From contig NZ_AP022582.1 in the NCBI RefSeq assembly GCF_010731595.1, positions 558,001 to 622,000 on the forward strand: a DNA stretch of 64,000 nt. Direction: 5' to 3'. This stretch comes from Mycobacterium seoulense (GTDB taxonomy: Bacteria > Actinomycetota > Actinomycetes > Mycobacteriales > Mycobacteriaceae). The notes below the pieces were generated by a model. The model was not told the origin of the DNA and did not search any database. It was given only the letters and a program-made list of their open reading frames with translations. This document shows, piece after piece, positions 32,991 to 41,983 of this stretch; within the stretch, counting starts at the first letter, position 1, and every line of letters begins with the position of its first letter. A program made the position numbers and the translations under genes.

Positions 32991-33590
32991 GTGTCGGGGC
33001 AGCCGCAAGCGGGTCCACCGATGGGACCGCCAGGCCGCGTCCACATCGCAAACCTCGCCAACACACTGACGCTGCTGCGGCTGGTCTTGGTCCCGGTCTT
33101 CCTGCTCGCGCTGTTCGCCAAGGACGGCCACGAGATCGCCTTCCGGATCGTGGCTTTCGTCATCTTCACGCTCGCGGTCATCACCGATCGGCTGGACGGC
33201 CTGCTCGCCCGCAACTATGGAATGGCAACCGAATTCGGCGCTTTCGTCGATCCGATCGCCGACAAGACGCTGGTCGGGTCGGCGTTGATCGGGCTGTCGA
33301 TGCTCGGCGACCTGCCCTGGTGGGTCACGGTGGTGATCATGGCCCGGGAGGTCGGGGTGACCGTGCTGCGGCTGGCCGTGATTCGCCGCGGGGTCATCCC
33401 GGCCAGTTGGGGCGGCAAGCTCAAGACCGTGGTGCAGGCCGTGGCGATCGGCTTGTTCATCCTGCCGCTGTCCGGGCCCTTCCGGGTGACGGCCGCCGTG
33501 GTGATGGGAGTGGCCATCGTCCTGACGATCGTCACCGGCATCGATTACGTGGTGTCGACCGTCAGGGAAGTGCGCCGGACGGCGGACTGA
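32991..33590 (+). CDS. pgsA3: CDP-alcohol phosphotransferase (phosphatidylglycerophosphate synthase-like)
   Basis: A 199-residue integral membrane enzyme with six hydrophobic segments. The CDP-alcohol phosphotransferase signature D66-x2-D69-G-x2-A-R-x8-G-x3-D87-x3-D91 is intact ([28 protein letters not shown]). It transfers a phosphatidyl group from CDP-diacylglycerol to an alcohol, probably glycerol-3-phosphate, in phospholipid synthesis. Start GTG 32991. Located upstream of clgR-psp, consistent with a cell-envelope locus. Confidence 0.93.
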   Translation: MSGQPQAGPPMGPPGRVHIANLANTLTLLRLVLVPVFLLALFAKDGHEIAFRIVAFVIFTLAVITDRLDGLLARNYGMATEFGAFVDPIADKTLVGSALIGLSMLGDLPWWVTVVIMAREVGVTVLRLAVIRRGVIPASWGGKLKTVVQAVAIGLFILPLSGPFRVTAAVVMGVAIVLTIVTGIDYVVSTVREVRRTAD

Positions 33591-33608
33591 TTCTCGGGCC
33601 GCCGAACG

Positions 33609-33634
33609 GGAACCAACACCCCGCCGCTCGCGTT
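33609..33634 (+). promoter_or_regulatory. SigE-type promoter of clgR-psp
   Basis: GGAACC at 33609-33614 (-35) and CGTTT at 33631-33635 (-10) have 18 bases between GGAAC and GTT, fitting the SigE/ECF consensus of mycobacteria. It lies 72 bases ahead of the clgR start; a strong ribosome binding site GAAGGAGG is at 33693-33700. Confidence 0.75.
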
Positions 33635-33706
33635 TCACCTAATGAGCGCCTGCCGGACGGGGCCGATTTCGCTCCGGGCGGGCTGACTGGACGAAGGAGG
33701 GCAGAA

Positions 33707-34045
33707 ATGCCGCCATTGGTGCGCGAGGTCATCGGCGACGTGCTGCGGGAGGCCCGGATGACGCAGGGCCGGACGCTGCGCGAGGTTTCCGATTCGGCGC
33801 GGGTGAGCCTCGGTTATCTGTCCGAGGTCGAGCGCGGGCGCAAGGAACCCTCCAGCGAACTGCTCAACGCGATCTGCGAGGCGTTGGAGATGCCGCTGTC
33901 GTCGGTGCTGACTGACGCCGGCGAGCGGATGGCCGGGGTGGAACGGGCCGCACGCGAGGCGCCCGCCGACGGATTGCGCGGTCCCAGCATCGACGCCGAC
34001 ACCAAGGTCGTCATCCCGCCGGTGGCGTCGCTGGCGATCGCCTGA
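33707..34045 (+). CDS. clgR: Transcriptional regulator ClgR
   Basis: A 112-residue activator of proteases and of the psp genes. It has an N-terminal XRE-type helix-turn-helix ([32 protein letters not shown], about residues 22-53) and the conserved C-terminal [14 protein letters not shown], whose hydrophobic end resembles the Clp-degradation tag of the family. ATG 33707 has an excellent ribosome binding site and gives the same length as the M. tuberculosis protein. The SigE-like promoter upstream indicates envelope-stress control. Confidence 0.95.
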   Translation: MPPLVREVIGDVLREARMTQGRTLREVSDSARVSLGYLSEVERGRKEPSSELLNAICEALEMPLSSVLTDAGERMAGVERAAREAPADGLRGPSIDADTKVVIPPVASLAIA

Positions 34046-34172
34046 ACGCCGCCCGGCGCAAGGATCCAGCGCCAGGGGTAGGGCGATCGGCGCCGACCCA
34101 CTAAATTGAGCGACAAGCGACGGCCCATCCGGGGGCCATCCGGCCCACAAGAAGCGAAGGTGGAGCTCACTC

Positions 34173-35000
34173 ATGGCCAATCCGTTCGTCAAAGCGTGGA
34201 AGTACCTCATGGCGCTGTTCAACGCGAAGATCGACGAGCACGCCGACCCCAAGGTGCAGATCCAGCAGGCCATCGAGGAAGCGCAACGCACGCATCAGGC
34301 GCTGACCCAGCAGGCCGCGCAGGTGATCGGCAACCAGCGCCAGCTGGAGATGCGGCTCAACCGCCAACTCGCCGACATCGAGAAGCTGCAGGTCAACGTG
34401 CGTCAGGCGTTGACGCTGGCCGACCAGGCCACCGCCGCCGGTGACGCCGCCAAGGCCACCGAATACAACAACGCCGCGGAGGCGTTCGCCGCCCAGTTGG
34501 TGACCGCCGAGCAGGGCGTCGAGGACCTCAAGACGCTGCACGATCAGGCGCTGAGCGCGGCCGCGCAGGCCAAGAAGGCGGTCGAGCAGAACGCGATGGT
34601 GCTGCAGCAGAAGATCGCCGAACGCACCAAGCTGCTCAGCCAGCTCGAGCAGGCGAAGATGCAGGAACAGGTCAGCGCCTCGCTGCGCTCGATGAGCGAG
34701 ATCGCCGCGCCGGGCAACGTGCCCAGCCTCGACGAGGTGCGCGACAAGATCGAACGCCGCTACGCCAACGCGATCGGCTCCGCCGAGCTCGCGCAGGGAT
34801 CGGTGCAGGGCCGCATGCTCGAGGTCGAACAGGCCGGGGTGCAGATGGCCGGCCATTCCCGGCTGGAGCAGATCCGCGCGTCGATGCGCGGCGAAGCGTT
34901 GCCGACCGGCGGGACGCCCGCCGCCGGGGCCACTCCGGCGACGCCCGCGCCCGCCGAGACCACCGGCGGCGCCGCCACCGAGAAGCCCTTTGGCCAGTAA
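34173..35000 (+). CDS. pspA: Phage shock protein A (PspA/IM30 family)
   Basis: A 275-residue envelope-stress effector, the 35-kDa antigen homologue (Rv2744c). The amphipathic N-terminal helix [16 protein letters not shown] precedes a coiled coil of ESCRT-III-like helices ([53 protein letters not shown]). A Pro/Ala-rich tail ([17 protein letters not shown]) ends the protein. It binds membrane and ClgR in mycobacteria. The gap to clgR is 127 bases; a further promoter there is possible but not recognisable. Confidence 0.95.
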   Translation: MANPFVKAWKYLMALFNAKIDEHADPKVQIQQAIEEAQRTHQALTQQAAQVIGNQRQLEMRLNRQLADIEKLQVNVRQALTLADQATAAGDAAKATEYNNAAEAFAAQLVTAEQGVEDLKTLHDQALSAAAQAKKAVEQNAMVLQQKIAERTKLLSQLEQAKMQEQVSASLRSMSEIAAPGNVPSLDEVRDKIERRYANAIGSAELAQGSVQGRMLEVEQAGVQMAGHSRLEQIRASMRGEALPTGGTPAAGATPATPAPAETTGGAATEKPFGQ

Positions 35001-35009
35001 CCCGGTGCC

Positions 35010-35819
35010 GTGACGGTGAGCGAGACGCAGCGCGGGCTCTGGCGCACGCTGCTGGGGCGCGGGCTGGCCACCGCCGCCGACCTTTCCGACCTGGTGGCCC
35101 GAAAGCTCAGCGCCGCCGCGGATCCCCGTGCGCGACAGCTGCGGCGGCGTCGCCGCGCCCTGCGGTGGGGCCTGATATTCGCCGTTGGCTGCGTGTTCTG
35201 GGCGGTGGTGACGATGCTGCTGGCGGCCTGGGGGTGGTTCGCGCTGTTGCTGGAGATCACCGGCGCGGTCTCCGTCGTCATGGCCATCCCGGCGACGCTG
35301 CTGTTGCTGCGCTACCGGTGGCTGCGTTCCGAGCCGCTGCCCACACCCCGCCCGACCAGCGTGCGCCGGCTGCCGCCACCCGGCTCGGCGGCGCGGCCCG
35401 CCATGTACGCGCTCGGCGCCTCCGAACGCGGGTTCCTCTCGCTGCTGAACGTCATCGAGCGGGGCTCGATGTTGCCGACCGCCGAGATCCGCGACCTGAC
35501 CGCGGCGGCCAACAAATCCTCGGCGGCCATGGCGGCCACCGCCGCGGAGGTGGTGTCGATGGAGCGGGCGGCGCAGTCCAGCGAATCGTCGCGGGCCTAC
35601 TTGGTGCCCACCATCAACGCGTTCACCGCGCAGCTGAGCGCCGGCGTCCGCCAGTACAACGAGATGGTCACCGCCGCAGCGCAATTGGTGTCCTCGGCCC
35701 ACGGCGACCAGTTGGCCGCCTCGCAGCGCTACCGCGCCGAGCTGGCCGGGGCCACCGACCGGCTGGTCGGCTGGGCGCAGGCGTTCGACGAGCTCGGCGG
35801 CCTGCGCGGGGCCAGCTAG
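35010..35819 (+). CDS. pspM: Phage-shock membrane protein PspM
   Basis: A 269-residue protein at the Rv2743c position. A basic N-terminus (ARQLRRRRRALRW) leads into two transmembrane helices (about residues 54-75 and 77-98), then a soluble helical region with MERAAQSSESSRAYLV and QLSAGVRQYNEMVTAA. It links PspA to the membrane in the ClgR-PspA-PspM-PspN system of M. tuberculosis. GTG start nine bases after the pspA stop, in the same operon. No separate pspN follows: the next gene is on the opposite strand. Confidence 0.85.
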   Translation: MTVSETQRGLWRTLLGRGLATAADLSDLVARKLSAAADPRARQLRRRRRALRWGLIFAVGCVFWAVVTMLLAAWGWFALLLEITGAVSVVMAIPATLLLLRYRWLRSEPLPTPRPTSVRRLPPPGSAARPAMYALGASERGFLSLLNVIERGSMLPTAEIRDLTAAANKSSAAMAATAAEVVSMERAAQSSESSRAYLVPTINAFTAQLSAGVRQYNEMVTAAAQLVSSAHGDQLAASQRYRAELAGATDRLVGWAQAFDELGGLRGAS

Positions 35820-35823
35820 CGGG

Positions 35824-36255
35824 CTAGAACGTCGCCTTCAGCGAGGGCAGCACCACCGCGGCCAGGCCGCGAAGGGTGGCCTTGAACATGTCGAAGAAGT
35901 CAAAGTAGTCGCGCCACAACGTGATTCGTCCGTCGTGGACTTCGAACACGCCGCACACCCAGAACTGGAGCCGCACGGGGCCGAAGATCAGGGCGTCGGT
36001 GCGCTCGGTGAGCACCGCCCCGCCGTCGGCGGCGATGCGATGGATCTTCACCTCGAAGGCGGCGCGGCCGTCCATCTGGCGAAACAGCTTCATCGCCCTG
36101 GCCCGGCCGTGGATCGTCGGCAGCCCGACGTTCTCGTAGACGAGGTTGTCGTCCAATGCGGCGTCGGCGGCGTCGTAATCCGCGTCCTGCAGGGCGTTCA
36201 GGAAGCCCTCGACCGTGCGGGTGTTCGCAACGGCGGTTCCGGTCGGCTCGGTCAT
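35824..36255 (-). CDS. Limonene-1,2-epoxide hydrolase family protein (EphG-like)
   Basis: A 143-residue SnoaL-like cone-shaped protein. Conserved residues of the limonene epoxide hydrolase family appear as NTRTVEGFLNALQDADYDAA, the DDNLVYENVGLPTIHGR region (Asn and Tyr of the active site), EVKIHRIAADGGAVLTERTD and WVCGVFEVHDGRITLWRDYFD (Arg/Asp pair with catalytic Asp). It adds water across epoxides; substrate unknown, likely a sterol or lipid epoxide. It is related to EphG/Rv2740 by position and length. It is convergent with pspM. Confidence 0.87.
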   Translation of the reverse strand: MTEPTGTAVANTRTVEGFLNALQDADYDAADAALDDNLVYENVGLPTIHGRARAMKLFRQMDGRAAFEVKIHRIAADGGAVLTERTDALIFGPVRLQFWVCGVFEVHDGRITLWRDYFDFFDMFKATLRGLAAVVLPSLKATF

Positions 36256-36308
36256 GACCGCCAGCGTAGGCGAGCGTCGCGGTCACGCGCTGTGGCAGGG
36301 TAAGCCCG

Positions 36309-37475
36309 ATGCGTGTCGCCGTGGTCGCCGGGCCGGATCCCGGTCACTCGTTCCCCGCGATCGCGCTGTGCCAACGTTTCGCCGCAGCCGGCGACGAGCC
36401 CACGCTGTTCACCGGCGCCGAATGGGTGGACACCGCCCGCGCCGCCGGCATCGCCGCCGCGCCGCTGGACGGGCTGGCGGCCACCGACGACGACGTGGAC
36501 GCCGGGGCCCGAATCCACCGGCGCGCGGCGCGGATGGCCGTGCTCAACGTGCCCGCGCTGCGCGACCTGGCGCCCGACCTGGTGGTGTCCGACGTCATCA
36601 CCGCCGGCGGCGGCATGGCCGCGGAGCTGTTGGGCATCCCGTGGATCGAACTCGACCCGCATCCGCTCTACCTGCCGTCGAAGGGATTGCCGCCGATCGG
36701 CAGCGGGCTGGCCCCGGGCACCGGCATCCGCGGCCGGCTCCGCGACGCCACGATGCGCGCGCTCACCGCGCGGTCCTGGCGCGCGGGCCTGCGCCAGCGC
36801 GCCGCGGTGCGGGTCGGGATCGGGCTGCCGGCCCGCGACCCCGGGCCGCTGCGCCGCCTGATCGCCACCTTGCCGGCCCTCGAGGTGCCGCGGCCGGACT
36901 GGCCGGCGGAGGCCGTGTTGGTGGGCCCGCTGCACTTCGAACCGACCGACCGGGTGCTCGAAATCCCGGCGGGTTCCGGGCCGGTGCTGGTGGTCGCGCC
37001 GTCGACCGCGTCGACCGGGACCGAGGGGCTGGCCGAGCTTGCGCTGGCCCGGCTGCGGCCGGGGGAGACGCTGCCGGCCGGATCGCGGCTGGTGGTCTCG
37101 CGGCTCGGGGGCGTGGATCTGCAGGTGCCGCCGTGGGCGGTGGTCGGGCTGGGCAGCCAGGCCGAGTTGTTGAGGCACGCCGACCTGGTGATCTGCGGCG
37201 GCGGCCACGGCATGGTGGCCAAGACGCTGCTGGCGGGGGTGCCGCTCGTGGCGGTGCCCGGGGGCGGGGATCAGTGGGAGATGGCCAATCGGGTGGTCCG
37301 GCAGGGCAGCGGGCGGCTGATCCGGCCCCTGACCGCCGAAGCGCTGGTGGCCGCGGTGAACGAGGTCCTGTCGTCGCCCCGTTACCGGCAGGCCGCCCGG
37401 GCCGCCGCCGCCAGCATCGCCGGCGTGGCCGATCCGGTCCGGGTGTGCCACGAAGCGCTCGCCCTTACGGAATGA
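36309..37475 (+). CDS. Glycosyltransferase (GT-B fold, MGT-like)
   Basis: A 388-residue glycosyltransferase of the UGT/MGT type (Rv2739c-like). The N-terminal MRVAVVAGPDPGHSFPAIAL is the acceptor-domain start; the C-terminal donor-binding domain has DLVICGGGHGMVAKTLLAGVPLVAVPGGGDQWEMANRV, the nucleotide-sugar signature H-G-M/T-x-x-E-like and G-D-Q. It transfers a sugar from a UDP- or TDP-donor to a small hydrophobic acceptor. The acceptor is unknown. The start has no strong ribosome binding site but the N-terminal Rossmann motif fixes it. Confidence 0.87.
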   Translation: MRVAVVAGPDPGHSFPAIALCQRFAAAGDEPTLFTGAEWVDTARAAGIAAAPLDGLAATDDDVDAGARIHRRAARMAVLNVPALRDLAPDLVVSDVITAGGGMAAELLGIPWIELDPHPLYLPSKGLPPIGSGLAPGTGIRGRLRDATMRALTARSWRAGLRQRAAVRVGIGLPARDPGPLRRLIATLPALEVPRPDWPAEAVLVGPLHFEPTDRVLEIPAGSGPVLVVAPSTASTGTEGLAELALARLRPGETLPAGSRLVVSRLGGVDLQVPPWAVVGLGSQAELLRHADLVICGGGHGMVAKTLLAGVPLVAVPGGGDQWEMANRVVRQGSGRLIRPLTAEALVAAVNEVLSSPRYRQAARAAAASIAGVADPVRVCHEALALTE

Positions 37476-37507
37476 TTGGCCGGGTCCGCGAAAGGAGGGC
37501 AACGGCG

Positions 37508-37771
37508 ATGAGGACGATCGCGGCCGGCGGGCTGCTTCTCGCCCTGATGGTCAGCGCGGGCGTCGCCCACGCCGACAGCGGAGACGAGCAGCAGGCCTGC
37601 CAGTTGATGGACGATCCGGCGGCCGCTGAGCAGGGACTCGCACCGGTCGAATACGCCTTCATGCAATTGCGCGCCAGGATGTCGGCGGAGCGGGCGCGGA
37701 CCATCATGTCCGTGGCGGTGCAGGACTACTGCCCCAACCACCTGGCGGACCTGCCGGCGAGCTGGCGGTGA
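37508..37771 (+). CDS. Small secreted DUF732 protein
   Basis: An 87-residue protein with a clear signal peptide (MRTIAAGGLLLALMVSAGVA, then HADSGDEQQ with the cleavage site about residue 22). The mature 65 residues contain two conserved cysteines (QQACQLMD and QDYCPNH) that would form one disulfide, the DUF732 pattern with the helical ERARTIMSVAV between them. Function is unknown; DUF732 proteins are abundant in mycobacterial envelopes. Ribosome binding site AAAGGAGGG at 37491-37499. It was hidden in a longer frame beginning inside the glycosyltransferase. Confidence 0.87.
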   Translation: MRTIAAGGLLLALMVSAGVAHADSGDEQQACQLMDDPAAAEQGLAPVEYAFMQLRARMSAERARTIMSVAVQDYCPNHLADLPASWR

Positions 37772-37814
37772 CGCGGCCGGTGTCCGATCGTGGGCCGGTG
37801 GGTATCTTGCTGGC

Positions 37815-38009
37815 GTGCGGCTAACGGAATTCAACGAGCGCGTCGTGCTGCGATTCGGTGCGGCATACGGCTCTTCGGTGCTGGCGGACCACGTGCTGAC
37901 CGTGTTCGGCGGCCGCACCGCCGCCCAGGCGATCGAGGACGGGATCGAGCCCCGCGACGTGTGGCGGGCCCTGTGCGTCGACTTCGACGTGCCGCGCGAC
38001 CAGTGGTGA
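37815..38009 (+). CDS. DUF3046 protein (Rv2738c-like)
   Basis: A 64-residue cytoplasmic protein starting with GTG. The motif [24 protein letters not shown] and the C-terminal [17 protein letters not shown] match DUF3046, a small conserved actinobacterial family often next to recA. Structure and function are unknown. It lies 43 bases after the DUF732 gene and about 200 bases before recA. Confidence 0.88.
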   Translation: MRLTEFNERVVLRFGAAYGSSVLADHVLTVFGGRTAAQAIEDGIEPRDVWRALCVDFDVPRDQW

Positions 38010-38090
38010 CGCCCGCCGATTATTCGTAGGGCGCCGGTTCGGCGGCAGATGGTGCCACTCGCGGGGGTGGGTTCGGCGTGTCCGCTTGAA

Positions 38091-38106
38091 TCGAACAGGT
38101 GTTCGG
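38091..38106. promoter_or_regulatory. LexA (SOS) box of recA
   Basis: The 16-mer TCGAACAGGTGTTCGG matches the mycobacterial SOS box TCGAAC-N4-GTTCGA at all but the last base. It lies 108 bases before the recA start and 29 bases before the PafBC-type element. LexA binding here would repress the distal recA promoter. Confidence 0.88.
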
Positions 38107-38135
38107 CTACTGTGGGAAACGTTCGGTGAGTCAAT

Positions 38136-38158
38136 TTGTCGGTGGCCTTCTCTAGTGT
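38136..38158 (+). promoter_or_regulatory. PafBC-dependent (RecA-NDp) promoter of recA
   Basis: TTGTCGGTG (38136-38144), eight bases, then TAGTGT (38153-38158), exactly the TTGTCRGTG-N8-TANNNT arrangement of the LexA-independent DNA-damage promoter. It lies 57 bases before the ATG. Confidence 0.88.
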
Positions 38159-38214
38159 CACGGCCAACCGACCGACACCGGTCACCGAACACACCGAACC
38201 ATAGGAGAGGCACC

Positions 38215-39267
38215 ATGGCGCAAGCCCCCGACCGCGAGAAGGCTCTCGAACTGGCGATGGCCCAGATCGAAAAGAGCTACGGCAAAGGCTCGGTGATGCG
38301 TCTCGGCGACGAGATGCGTCAGCCGATCTCGGTCATCCCGACCGGATCCATCGCACTGGACGTGGCCCTGGGCATCGGCGGCCTGCCCCGTGGCCGGGTC
38401 GTGGAGATCTACGGCCCGGAATCCTCGGGTAAGACCACCGTCGCCCTGCATGCGGTGGCCAACGCCCAGGCCGCCGGTGGCGTCGCGGCGTTCATCGACG
38501 CCGAGCACGCCCTGGACCCCGATTACGCCAAAAAGCTCGGCGTGGACACCGATTCCCTGCTGGTCAGCCAGCCCGACACGGGGGAGCAGGCCCTCGAGAT
38601 CGCCGACATGCTGATCCGCTCCGGCGCGCTGGACATCCTGGTCATCGACTCGGTGGCGGCGCTGGTGCCGCGCGCGGAGCTCGAGGGCGAGATGGGCGAC
38701 AGCCACGTCGGGTTGCAGGCCCGGCTGATGAGCCAGGCGCTGCGGAAAATGACCGGCGCGCTGAACAATTCGGGCACCACCGCGATCTTCATCAACCAGT
38801 TGCGCGAGAAGATCGGGGTGATGTTCGGCAGTCCGGAAACCACCACGGGTGGAAAGGCTTTGAAGTTCTACGCGTCGGTGCGCATGGACGTGCGCCGGAT
38901 CGAGACGCTCAAGGACGGCGCCAACGCGGTCGGTAACCGCACCCGCGTCAAGGTCGTCAAGAACAAGGTGGCGCCGCCGTTCAAGCAGGCCGAATTCGAC
39001 ATCCTCTACGGCAGGGGGATCAGCCGGGAAGGCTCGCTGATCGATATGGGTGTGGAGCAGGGCTTCATCCGCAAGTCCGGTTCCTGGTTCACCTACGAAG
39101 GCGAGCAGCTCGGTCAGGGCAAGGAGAATGCCCGCACCTTCCTGATGGAAAACGACGACGTGGCCAACGAGATCGAGAAGAAGATCAAGGAGAAGCTTGG
39201 CATTGGCGCGGTCGTGACCGATGGCTTGTCCGATGACAGCGTCCTGCCCGCCCCCGTCGATTTCTGA
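38215..39267 (+). CDS. recA: Recombinase RecA
   Basis: A 350-residue DNA strand-exchange ATPase and LexA co-protease. Walker A is G67-PESSGK-T74; Walker B is [13 protein letters not shown]; the L2 loop [15 protein letters not shown] and C-terminal acidic tail ([19 protein letters not shown]) are present. There is no intein; the reading frame is continuous through the site where M. tuberculosis carries one. Ribosome binding site TAGGAGAGG is seven bases before the ATG. It is induced by LexA and PafBC elements upstream and overlaps recX by 35 bases. Confidence 0.98.
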   Translation: MAQAPDREKALELAMAQIEKSYGKGSVMRLGDEMRQPISVIPTGSIALDVALGIGGLPRGRVVEIYGPESSGKTTVALHAVANAQAAGGVAAFIDAEHALDPDYAKKLGVDTDSLLVSQPDTGEQALEIADMLIRSGALDILVIDSVAALVPRAELEGEMGDSHVGLQARLMSQALRKMTGALNNSGTTAIFINQLREKIGVMFGSPETTTGGKALKFYASVRMDVRRIETLKDGANAVGNRTRVKVVKNKVAPPFKQAEFDILYGRGISREGSLIDMGVEQGFIRKSGSWFTYEGEQLGQGKENARTFLMENDDVANEIEKKIKEKLGIGAVVTDGLSDDSVLPAPVDF

Positions 39268-39754
39268 GCCCTCCCGCGAGGAGCAGGCGCGGACGCTGTG
39301 CCTGCGCCTGCTCACCGCGAGAGCACGCACCCGGGCCGAGCTGCACGGCCAGCTGGCCAAACGCGGATACCCCGAGGACGTCAGCGCATCCGTGCTCGAC
39401 CGGCTCGCCGCCGTCGGCCTGATCGACGATGCCTACTTCGCCGAACAGTGGGTGGCGGTCCGCCGGGCAAAGGCGGGGAAGAGCAAGCGGGCCCTGGCCG
39501 CTGAACTGCACACCAAAGGCGTCGACAGGGACGTGATCGCCGCTGCGCTGTCGGGGATCGACGCCGGCGCCGAACGGGACCGGGCCGAGGAGCTGGTGCG
39601 GGCCAAGCTGCGCCGGGAGACACTGGCCGGCGATGACGCGCGAGTGACCCGCCGGCTGGTCGGAATGCTGGCGCGTCGTGGCTACAGCCAGAACCTGGCG
39701 TGCGAGGTCGTGCTCGCCGAACTGGCCGCCGAACGGGAGCGCCGCCGGGTCTAG
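39233..39754 (+). CDS. recX: RecA modulator RecX
   Basis: A 173-residue all-helical protein that restrains RecA filament growth. Three-helix repeats are seen: [36 protein letters not shown] and [16 protein letters not shown]. The start at 39233 (ATG), inside the end of recA, is the one conserved in mycobacteria; the 35-base overlap implies translational coupling with recA. Confidence 0.93.
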   Translation: MTASCPPPSISEPSREEQARTLCLRLLTARARTRAELHGQLAKRGYPEDVSASVLDRLAAVGLIDDAYFAEQWVAVRRAKAGKSKRALAAELHTKGVDRDVIAAALSGIDAGAERDRAEELVRAKLRRETLAGDDARVTRRLVGMLARRGYSQNLACEVVLAELAAERERRRV

Positions 39755-39806
39755 CCCGGTGACGTGCGGTTTCTCGCCCGCCGACCGGTCGCCGTACCAT
39801 GGCCCC

Positions 39807-41357
39807 GTGACTTCGATGGTGGTGCGGGACGCTGCGGGCGTGGCCGGCGGCGCGGGGCCTGCGCGCACCTACCAGGTCCGCACCTACGGCTGCCAGATGA
39901 ACGTCCACGACTCCGAGCGGTTGGCGGGTCTGCTGGAGGCGGCGGGCTACCGGCGGGCGGCGGCGGACGCCGACGCCGACGTGGTCGTGTTCAACACCTG
40001 CGCCGTCCGCGAGAACGCCGACAACAAGCTGTACGGCAACCTCAGCCACCTGGCCCCGCGTAAACGCGGCAACCCCGAGATGCAGATCGCGGTCGGGGGT
40101 TGCCTGGCCCAAAAGGACCGCGACGCGTTGCTGCGCAAGGCGCCTTGGGTCGACGTCGTCTTCGGCACGCACAACCTCGGATCGCTGCCCACGCTGCTCG
40201 AACGGGCCCGGCACAACAAGGCCGCCCAGGTCGAGATCGCCGAGTCGCTGCAGCAATTCCCGTCGTCGCTGCCGAGCGCGCGCGAATCCGCTTACGCTGC
40301 TTGGGTTTCCGTCTCGGTCGGGTGCAACAACAGCTGCACCTTCTGCATCGTCCCCTCGTTGCGGGGCAAGGAGGTCGACCGGAGCCCGGTCGACATCCTG
40401 GCCGAGGTGCGCGCGCTGGTGGCCGACGGCGTGCTCGAGGTGACGCTGCTGGGCCAGAACGTCAACGCCTACGGCGTCTCCTTCGCCGACCCGGCGCTGC
40501 CCCGGGATCGCGGCGCCTTCGCGCGGCTGCTGCGGGCCTGCGGGGACATCGACGGGCTGGAACGGGTGAGATTCACCTCCCCGCATCCCGCCGAATTCAC
40601 CGACGACGTCATCGATGCCATGGCACAGACGCCGAATGTCTGCCCGGCCCTGCACATGCCGCTGCAGTCGGGCTCCGACCGGGTGCTGCGGGCGATGCGG
40701 CGCTCGTATCGCGCCGAGCGCTACCTCGGCATCATCGACCGCGTCCGCGCGGCCATGCCCCACGCCGCCATCACCACCGACCTGATCGTCGGGTTCCCCG
40801 GTGAGACCGAGGACGACTTCGCGGCCACCCTGGAGGTGGTGCGGCAGGCCCGGTTCGCCGCCGCGTTCACCTTCCAGTACTCCAAGCGGCCCGGCACCCC
40901 GGCCGCCGAACTGGACGGGCAGCTCCCGAAAGCCGTTGTGCAGGAACGCTATGAGCGGCTGGTCGAGCTGCAGGAGCAGATCTCGCTGGAGGGCAACCGC
41001 GCGCTGGTTGGTCAGACCGTGGAACTGCTGGTCGCCGCCGGTGAGGGACGCAAGGACACCCACACCGCCCGGATGACGGGCCGCGCCCGCGACGGCCGCC
41101 TGGTGCACTTCAGCGCCGACGACCGGGTACGACCCGGCGACGTGGTCAGCGCGGTGATCACCCAGGCCGCGCCGCACCACCTCATCGCCGACGCCGGCAT
41201 CCTCAGCCATCGCCGCACCCGCGCGGGAGACGCCCACGCCGCCGGGCAGCGCCCGGGCGGCATCGGTCTCGGCATGCCCGCCGTCGGACCGCCCACCGGC
41301 CCCACAGAACCCACAGAACCCACAGAACCCACAGAACCCCTTGGATGTGCGCGATGA
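39807..41357 (+). CDS. miaB: tRNA-2-methylthio-N6-dimethylallyladenosine synthase
   Basis: A 516-residue radical-SAM methylthiotransferase acting on isopentenyl-A37 of tRNA. The auxiliary cluster cysteines are C29 (YGCQMN) and C65 (NTCAVRE) with a third near GGCLAQ; the radical-SAM cluster is C173-x3-C177-x2-C180 (GCNNSCTFC). A TRAM domain follows at about 430-490. The C-terminal tail contains four Thr-Glu-Pro repeats encoded by a 9-bp tandem repeat. GTG start. Its partner miaA is 5 kb downstream. The stop overlaps the next gene start by four bases (ATGA). Confidence 0.96.
   Translation: MTSMVVRDAAGVAGGAGPARTYQVRTYGCQMNVHDSERLAGLLEAAGYRRAAADADADVVVFNTCAVRENADNKLYGNLSHLAPRKRGNPEMQIAVGGCLAQKDRDALLRKAPWVDVVFGTHNLGSLPTLLERARHNKAAQVEIAESLQQFPSSLPSARESAYAAWVSVSVGCNNSCTFCIVPSLRGKEVDRSPVDILAEVRALVADGVLEVTLLGQNVNAYGVSFADPALPRDRGAFARLLRACGDIDGLERVRFTSPHPAEFTDDVIDAMAQTPNVCPALHMPLQSGSDRVLRAMRRSYRAERYLGIIDRVRAAMPHAAITTDLIVGFPGETEDDFAATLEVVRQARFAAAFTFQYSKRPGTPAAELDGQLPKAVVQERYERLVELQEQISLEGNRALVGQTVELLVAAGEGRKDTHTARMTGRARDGRLVHFSADDRVRPGDVVSAVITQAAPHHLIADAGILSHRRTRAGDAHAAGQRPGGIGLGMPAVGPPTGPTEPTEPTEPTEPLGCAR
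41301..41336 (+). repeat. Four perfect copies of a 9-bp repeat inside miaB
   Basis: CCCACAGAA occurs four times in tandem from 41301 to 41336, encoding a Pro-Thr-Glu run ([13 protein letters not shown]) at the extreme C-terminus of MiaB, beyond the TRAM domain. The unit keeps the reading frame at any copy number. Confidence 0.97.
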
Positions 41358-41983
41358 ACGAAGAACACCCCGACTTCCACGCCCTGCGGACCGAAATCGA
41401 GGCCGCCGAGCGCCGCGTGGCGCGCGGATTCGACCCGGGCCCACGCGGTTTCGTCGTGGCGATCCTGGTCTTCGTGCTGCTGGGATCGTTCATCCTGCCG
41501 CACACCGGTGCGGTGCGGGGCTGGGACGTGCTGTTCAGCAGCCACGGCGCCGGCGCGGCCGCGGTGGCGTTGCCGTCGCGGGTCTTCGCCTGGCTGGCGC
41601 TGGTGTTCGGCGTCGGGTTCTCCATGCTGGCGTTGGTGACGCGGCGCTGGGCGCTGGCCTGGATCGCGCTGGCGGGCTCGGCGCTCGCCGGGGCGGCGGG
41701 GCTGCTGGCCATCTGGTCGCGCCAGACGGTGGCCGCGGGGCATCCGGGCCCCGGGGTGGGGCTGATCGCCGCGTGGATCGTCGTCCTCGTGCTGACCTAT
41801 CAGTGGGCCCGGGTGGTGTGGTCGCGCACCATCGTGCAACTCGCGGCCGAGGAGCAGCGGCGCCGCGTCGCGGCGCACCAGCAGTCGAAAACGCTGCTCG
41901 ACAGCCTGGACGACACCGGGCCGGGCGCCCCGAACCGGAACGGCGGGTCGACGGACCGAGCGCCCCGGGAGCCCGGAGCCTAG
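41354..41983 (+). CDS. Conserved membrane protein (Rv2732c-like)
   Basis: A 209-residue protein with a cytoplasmic N-terminus ([17 protein letters not shown]), four to five hydrophobic segments at about residues 28-45, 68-95, 97-118 and 130-148, and a long basic/polar C-terminal tail ([23 protein letters not shown]). The ATG at 41354 overlaps the miaB stop, and is preferred over an in-frame ATG nine bases earlier. Function unknown. The stop overlaps the stop of the convergent DUF349 gene by four bases. Confidence 0.85.
   Translation: MNEEHPDFHALRTEIEAAERRVARGFDPGPRGFVVAILVFVLLGSFILPHTGAVRGWDVLFSSHGAGAAAVALPSRVFAWLALVFGVGFSMLALVTRRWALAWIALAGSALAGAAGLLAIWSRQTVAAGHPGPGVGLIAAWIVVLVLTYQWARVVWSRTIVQLAAEEQRRRVAAHQQSKTLLDSLDDTGPGAPNRNGGSTDRAPREPGA

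Noticed and set aside
34046..34172. ClgR-binding site between clgR and pspA
   Set aside because: Purine-rich stretches resemble a site loosely but no convincing inverted repeat was found.
35165..35827. Open frame of 220 residues inside pspM on the same strand
   Set aside because: Very Arg/Gly-rich with no motif, as is typical of a GC-rich shadow of the overlapping pspM frame; kept only as a possible PspN candidate in the findings.
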